From the NCBI GenBank assembly GCA_913057165.1, contig CAJXNS010000004.1, forward strand, positions 1 through 64,000: a stretch of 64,000 bases of DNA. The letters run 5' to 3'. This DNA comes from an uncultured Trueperaceae bacterium (lineage in GTDB: Bacteria > Deinococcota > Deinococci > Deinococcales > Trueperaceae). The notes below the pieces were generated by a model. It worked only from the letters and a program-made list of their open reading frames with translations. It was not told where the DNA came from and did no database searches. A program made the translations under genes and the position numbers. Below, in pieces: positions 60,163 to 64,000 of this stretch (the first letter of the stretch is position 1; the number at the start of each line of letters is the position of its first letter).

Positions 60163-63078
60163 ATGACCCCCACTGCTGTCGCCCCGACGCAGGCAAGCGA
60201 CGCCGCAAACGAAAGCCTCAAACGACACCTTGAAACCACCATCGAAGGTGAGGTGCGGTTCGACACCGCCGCCCGCACCCTGTGGTCAACCGACGCCAGC
60301 CCGTACGAAGTCGAACCGCTCGGCGTCGTCCTACCCAAAACCCAAGCGGACGTCATCGCGACGCTGAAAGCGTGCGCGCGGCATGGCGTGAGCGTCGTGC
60401 CACGCGGCGGTGGCACCAGCCTCGCCGGCCAAACCGTCGGCCGTGGGGTCGTCATTGACGTCAGCAAACACCTCAACGGCGTGCTCGACTTGAACCTGGA
60501 CGCCCAAACCATCAAGGTGGAACCTGGCGTCGTGCGTGACGAACTCAACCGTCTCCTCGCGCCACATAAACTGCAGTTCACACCGGACGTCAGCACCACC
60601 AACCGCGCGAACGTCGGTGGGATGGTGGCGAATAACTCCGCCGGCACCCGCTCCATCAAGTACGGCAAAAGCGTCGACCAAGTCGAACGCATGACCGTCG
60701 CCCTGAGTGACGGTTCCGTGGTGGAACTTGGCCCCCTCACACCCGAGGAGTTGCACGCCAAACAGCAACAAACCGACCTTGAAGGCGACATTTACCGCCA
60801 GGTCGCCACCACCGTGAGCCGTCTCGAACCGCTGGTGCGGGAACGTTTCCCGAAGGTGATGCGCCGCGTGGGCGGGTACAACCTTGACGAACTCCTGCCG
60901 GAACACCCCTTCAACCTCGCCAAACTCGTCTCAGGCTCAGAGGGCACGCTGGCGTTCATTTTGGACGTCACCTTAAAGCTGCACCCGGTCCCCGAACGCC
61001 GCATGCTGGCCATGCTGCACTTCCGTACCCTCAAAAGCGCCCTGCAGTCCGTCCCGCACATCAACCAGCACGGCCCGTCCGCTGTGGAGTTGTTCGACCG
61101 CCGCTTGTTCGAGCTGGGGCGCGAAAACAGCAAACTCGCACCGATGCTCGACTGGCTTGACGGCCTACCCGATGCGGTCCTCATGGTGGAGTTTGACGGC
61201 GCTAACGACGACGACGTCCGGGCCGCTTTCAACGCCATGCGGGCGGATCCGGTCATCGCGGAGGCCGCCTACCACGTGCACGAGGCGTGGAGCGATGAGG
61301 CGCAAGCCCGCATCCTCGACTTCCGCAAGGCCGGCCTGGGTATCTACAACACCGTTGAGGGCGAAGCCAAACCCGTCCCCATCATCGAAGATGCCGCCAT
61401 CCCACCCGAACACCTGGCGGAGTACATTCCCGCCGTTCAGGCGTTATGCCGTGACGAAGGGATCGATTCCGTCTTCTACGGGCATGCATCCGTCGGGGTG
61501 ATCCACACCCGGCCCATCGTCGACCTCAAAACGCAAGCTGGGGTGGACGCCTTTCACCGCATTGCCGACGGCACGTTCGAACTGGTCAAGAAGTACGGCG
61601 GGTCGTGGTCGGGTGAGCATGGCGACGGGCTGATCCGCAGCCACTGGAACCAGCGCATGTTCGGCGATGAGCTGTACGAAGGCTTCCGCGCCATCAAGGC
61701 GGCGTTCGATCCGGAAGGCCGCATGAACCCAGGCAAGATCGTCGACGCACAACCGCCCACCGAGAACCTGCGGTACGGCGACGGCTACCCAGACGTGCCC
61801 GTCGACACCACCTTCGACTTTAGCTCGCAAGGTGGTCTCCTAGGCGCGGTGGAGGCATGCACCGGCGTGGGTGCGTGCCGCAAGGTGGATGTCGGCACGA
61901 TGTGCCCGTCGTACATGGCCACCCGTGACGAGGAGCACTCCACCCGCGGCCGCGCGAACCTACTACGCGACGCGCTCAACGGACGCATGGACGGCGGTCT
62001 GACCTCCCAAGAGGTCCACGACGCGCTCGACTTGTGCCTCGAGTGCAAAGCCTGCAAAGCCGAATGCCCCAGCAAGGTCGACATGGCCAAGGTCAAGTAC
62101 GAGTTCCTGCAGCAGTACTACGATGCGCACGGCACGCCCCTCTCCGCCCGCGCGATCGGCAACGTGGCCAACCTGGCACCGCTCGCCCAACGTTTCGCGC
62201 CGCTCGCCAACGCCGTCCTTCCCCTCAAGCCCGTCCGCTGGCTCAACGAACGACTCATCGGCGTGGACGCCCGGCGGACGTTACCGGCGTACGCCCGCGA
62301 GCACTTCGGTCGTTGGTTCCGCCGGCATGAAGCCCCCGCCCGCGAAGCACCCCTCGGCGAGGTCGCGCTCTTTGCCGACACGTGGACGATGTACAACGAC
62401 ACGAGTCCCGGCAAGGCGGCCGTGGCCGTCCTTGAGCACCTTGGGTACCACGTGACACTCGTGACGTACGGCTGCTGCGGTCGGCCCCAGATCAGCAAAG
62501 GGCTGCTCCGTGAGGCACGCAAGACAGCCTTGCAAGCCGTCGCCAACCTCATGCCGTACGTTGAACGCGGTGTGCCGGTCGTCGGCCTTGAACCCAGTTG
62601 CGTCAGCGCCTTCCAAGACGACTACCGCGACCTGATTCCAGGCCCTGACACCGAACGCGTCGCGGCGCACGTGCGCAGCATCGAGCAGTTCCTCAGCAAA
62701 GCGTGGACGCAGGGTGACTTTGATCCTGACGTGGCGTTTGAGCGGTCCAACACACCGCTGATGCTGCACGGTCACTGCCAACAGAAAGCCGTGATGGGCA
62801 CCGCCGCATCGAAGGCGCTTCTGGAGTGGGTGTCAAGTGACGTGCGCGAGTTGGACGCTGGCTGCTGCGGAATGGCCGGTAGTTTCGGTTACGGGCATCA
62901 CGACGTCTCCATGGCGATCGGTGAGCGGCGCCTGTTTCCAGCCGTACGGGAGCATGACGGCGAGACGGCCGCGCCTGGGTTTAGCTGCCGGCATCAAATC
63001 AAAGACGGCACAGGACAAGAGGTGCCGCACGTGATTGAACTGTTGGCGCGCGCCATCAAGCCTGCAGCGCAAGCGTAA
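60163..63078 (+). CDS. FAD and Fe-S D-2-hydroxyacid (D-lactate/glycolate type) dehydrogenase
   Basis: Fusion of 971 residues. The first 530 residues are a GlcD-type flavoprotein (VVPRGGGTSLAGQT and VGGMVANNSAGTRSIKYG for FAD, GSEGTLAFI, SGEHGDG near the C-terminal end). Next is a ferredoxin-like domain with cysteines at about 566-582 and 625-635 (CLECKACKAEC), and then two CCG cysteine-rich domains (GCCGRP, GCCGMAGSFGY). Such enzymes oxidise D-lactate, glycolate or 2-hydroxyglutarate and pass electrons to the quinone pool, which would feed the ACIII chain here. GATACT lies 7 bases before the ATG. Convergent with argS. Confidence 0.87.
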   Translation: MTPTAVAPTQASDAANESLKRHLETTIEGEVRFDTAARTLWSTDASPYEVEPLGVVLPKTQADVIATLKACARHGVSVVPRGGGTSLAGQTVGRGVVIDVSKHLNGVLDLNLDAQTIKVEPGVVRDELNRLLAPHKLQFTPDVSTTNRANVGGMVANNSAGTRSIKYGKSVDQVERMTVALSDGSVVELGPLTPEELHAKQQQTDLEGDIYRQVATTVSRLEPLVRERFPKVMRRVGGYNLDELLPEHPFNLAKLVSGSEGTLAFILDVTLKLHPVPERRMLAMLHFRTLKSALQSVPHINQHGPSAVELFDRRLFELGRENSKLAPMLDWLDGLPDAVLMVEFDGANDDDVRAAFNAMRADPVIAEAAYHVHEAWSDEAQARILDFRKAGLGIYNTVEGEAKPVPIIEDAAIPPEHLAEYIPAVQALCRDEGIDSVFYGHASVGVIHTRPIVDLKTQAGVDAFHRIADGTFELVKKYGGSWSGEHGDGLIRSHWNQRMFGDELYEGFRAIKAAFDPEGRMNPGKIVDAQPPTENLRYGDGYPDVPVDTTFDFSSQGGLLGAVEACTGVGACRKVDVGTMCPSYMATRDEEHSTRGRANLLRDALNGRMDGGLTSQEVHDALDLCLECKACKAECPSKVDMAKVKYEFLQQYYDAHGTPLSARAIGNVANLAPLAQRFAPLANAVLPLKPVRWLNERLIGVDARRTLPAYAREHFGRWFRRHEAPAREAPLGEVALFADTWTMYNDTSPGKAAVAVLEHLGYHVTLVTYGCCGRPQISKGLLREARKTALQAVANLMPYVERGVPVVGLEPSCVSAFQDDYRDLIPGPDTERVAAHVRSIEQFLSKAWTQGDFDPDVAFERSNTPLMLHGHCQQKAVMGTAASKALLEWVSSDVRELDAGCCGMAGSFGYGHHDVSMAIGERRLFPAVREHDGETAAPGFSCRHQIKDGTGQEVPHVIELLARAIKPAAQA

Positions 63079-63088
63079 GCCAGCCGCC

Positions 63089-64000
63089 TTACATCGCGTC
63101 CGGGGCGTCAATTCCGAGCAGCCCCAGGACGTGCGCAAGCGTGCGGGCGGTCTCCCGCACCAGCGCCAAGCGCGCTTCCCGCAAGCCTGGCTCCGACCGC
63201 AGCACCGCGGTGTCGGGACGTCCGTTCTCATCGCGGTGGTTGTAGTACGCATTCCATGAGGCAGCGACGTCCAAGGCGTACTGCGCGACGAGGTGGGGTG
63301 CAAGGGCCGCAGCAGCCTCATCGCGCACGTCCTCAAACCGTGCCAGCTGACGGGCCAAACCGAGCTCTAGCTCGGAGAGCTGCGCAAAGTCCGCGTCCGC
63401 GTCTTGAAGCCCTTCGGCTTCAGCGGCACGGAGGATGCTGGCGGCCCGCGCGTGGGCGTACTGCACGTACGGTGCGCTATCACCCTGCAGGTTGAGCGCC
63501 TGCTCCCAGCGGAAGTCGATCATCCGTTTCGCTTCGCTCTTCAGCATCGCAAACCGCAGGGCCCCCAGACCCACGCTGCGCGCGACCGCCTCGGCGTTCG
63601 CAAGGTCAGGGTTTTTCTCCTTCACCACGGCCGCTGCGCGGTCGGTGGCCTCGACCAAGACATCGTCGATGGCGAGCGTGATGCCTTTGCGGCCGCTCAT
63701 CGCTTGGCCTTCAAGCGTCACGACCTCGTACGCCAAGTGACGGCTGTGCTCGCTGGCCACGCGACCTTCTTCGGTACCGCTGAGTGCGAGCGCGGCGCGC
63801 ACCAACGTCTGCGGGTGGCTTTGGCGAACATCGATCACGTTCACGATGTCTTGCGCGTGCGCAAACTGCCGGCCGTCCGGGCTCGGCTCGCCTTGAGGGT
63901 CGCTCGTATACAGCGTCCCCCCTGTCGGCTGCTCGGCAAACGGCGTGAAGGCCAGACCGTCGAACAGACCGGCTTTCCAGAACTGGTAGCCGATGTCCTT
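63089..64000 (-). CDS. argS: Arginyl-tRNA synthetase, C-terminal part (5' end outside window)
   Basis: The frame is open to the right window edge, so the N-terminus is missing; 303 codons are seen. Present are the IVNVIDVRQ strand, the KMSKS-position loop MSGRKG (as in other ArgRS, with altered motif), LRFAMLKSEAKRMIDFRWEQALNLQGDSAPYVQYAHARAASI, and the DALR anticodon-binding domain ending GIDAPDAM. This class I synthetase charges tRNA-Arg. The 3' end is 10 bases from the convergent dehydrogenase stop; no terminator is obvious between them. Confidence 0.93.
   Translation of the reverse strand, partial: KDIGYQFWKAGLFDGLAFTPFAEQPTGGTLYTSDPQGEPSPDGRQFAHAQDIVNVIDVRQSHPQTLVRAALALSGTEEGRVASEHSRHLAYEVVTLEGQAMSGRKGITLAIDDVLVEATDRAAAVVKEKNPDLANAEAVARSVGLGALRFAMLKSEAKRMIDFRWEQALNLQGDSAPYVQYAHARAASILRAAEAEGLQDADADFAQLSELELGLARQLARFEDVRDEAAAALAPHLVAQYALDVAASWNAYYNHRDENGRPDTAVLRSEPGLREARLALVRETARTLAHVLGLLGIDAPDAM

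Noticed and set aside
63079-63100. Short inverted repeat GTAAG ... CTTAC as terminator between the dehydrogenase gene and argS
   Set aside because: Only five base pairs with an eight-base loop and no T-tract.

Overview
The window is GC-rich, densely packed chromosome with about 53 protein genes, two tRNA genes, and no insertion sequence, prophage, CRISPR array or rRNA. The gene set points to a Deinococcota bacterium, most likely a Truepera-like lineage rather than Deinococcus or Thermus. Evidence for this includes an M29 thermostable-type aminopeptidase, a RadA plus PIN-TRAM pair, a five-domain ribosomal protein S1 with a long acidic tail, a class II photolyase, and an OstA/LptD-like protein with two YjgP/YjgQ permeases. 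In addition, about nineteen genes have a TANNNT -10 box 5 to 8 bases before the start codon and no Shine-Dalgarno sequence, the leaderless arrangement known from Deinococcus. The two-subunit glycyl-tRNA synthetase (glyQS) and the alternative complex III are not what I expect from Deinococcus or Thermus. The placement is therefore an inference.

Layout, 1-14 kb: a cut-off alkaline-phosphatase-superfamily enzyme, trpS, an M23 peptidase, hpt and an RsuA/RluB-type pseudouridine synthase run leftward. An M29 aminopeptidase and a membrane-anchored rhodanese run rightward; the rhodanese has a near-perfect CsoR/CstR-type operator inside its promoter. tRNA-Leu(CAG), glyS and glyQ (leftward), then clpC, radA, a PIN-TRAM protein and tRNA-Ala(TGC) follow. 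At 14.0-22.3 kb lies a complete alternative complex III operon (actABCDEF plus a membrane-anchored cytochrome c), apparently led by a tiny coupled ORF and closed by a strong terminator. This complex would oxidise menaquinol and pass electrons to cytochrome c.

22-42 kb: gyrB, proA, an SDR, a YtcJ-type amidohydrolase, an RNHCP protein, a class II photolyase, an ABC-F-like ATPase with one apparently dead ATP site coupled to a DUF3810 membrane metallopeptidase, an M3 oligopeptidase, a class IV aminotransferase and trxB, which carries a second CsoR/CstR-like palindrome. A leftward set follows: trmB, pgeF, then the overlapping group mazG, Nudix, ATP-cone/2-phosphoglycerate-kinase-like and SPOR genes.

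42-64 kb: an envelope lipid-transport operon (lptF, lptG, lptD-like, lipoprotein), plsX, rluD, a convergent pair of unusual regulators (a LuxR-type protein with a degenerate receiver and a SARP/BTAD-like regulator without a P-loop), rpsA, mnmA, a LapA-like protein, recJ, a three-part FAD/Fe-S D-2-hydroxyacid dehydrogenase, and the 3' part of argS. Most genes are housekeeping. The most unusual signals are the shared operator of the rhodanese and trxB genes, the asymmetric ABC-F-like protein, the regulator pair with 11-bp-spaced repeats, the triple ATP-cone kinase, and the pervasive leaderless promoters.
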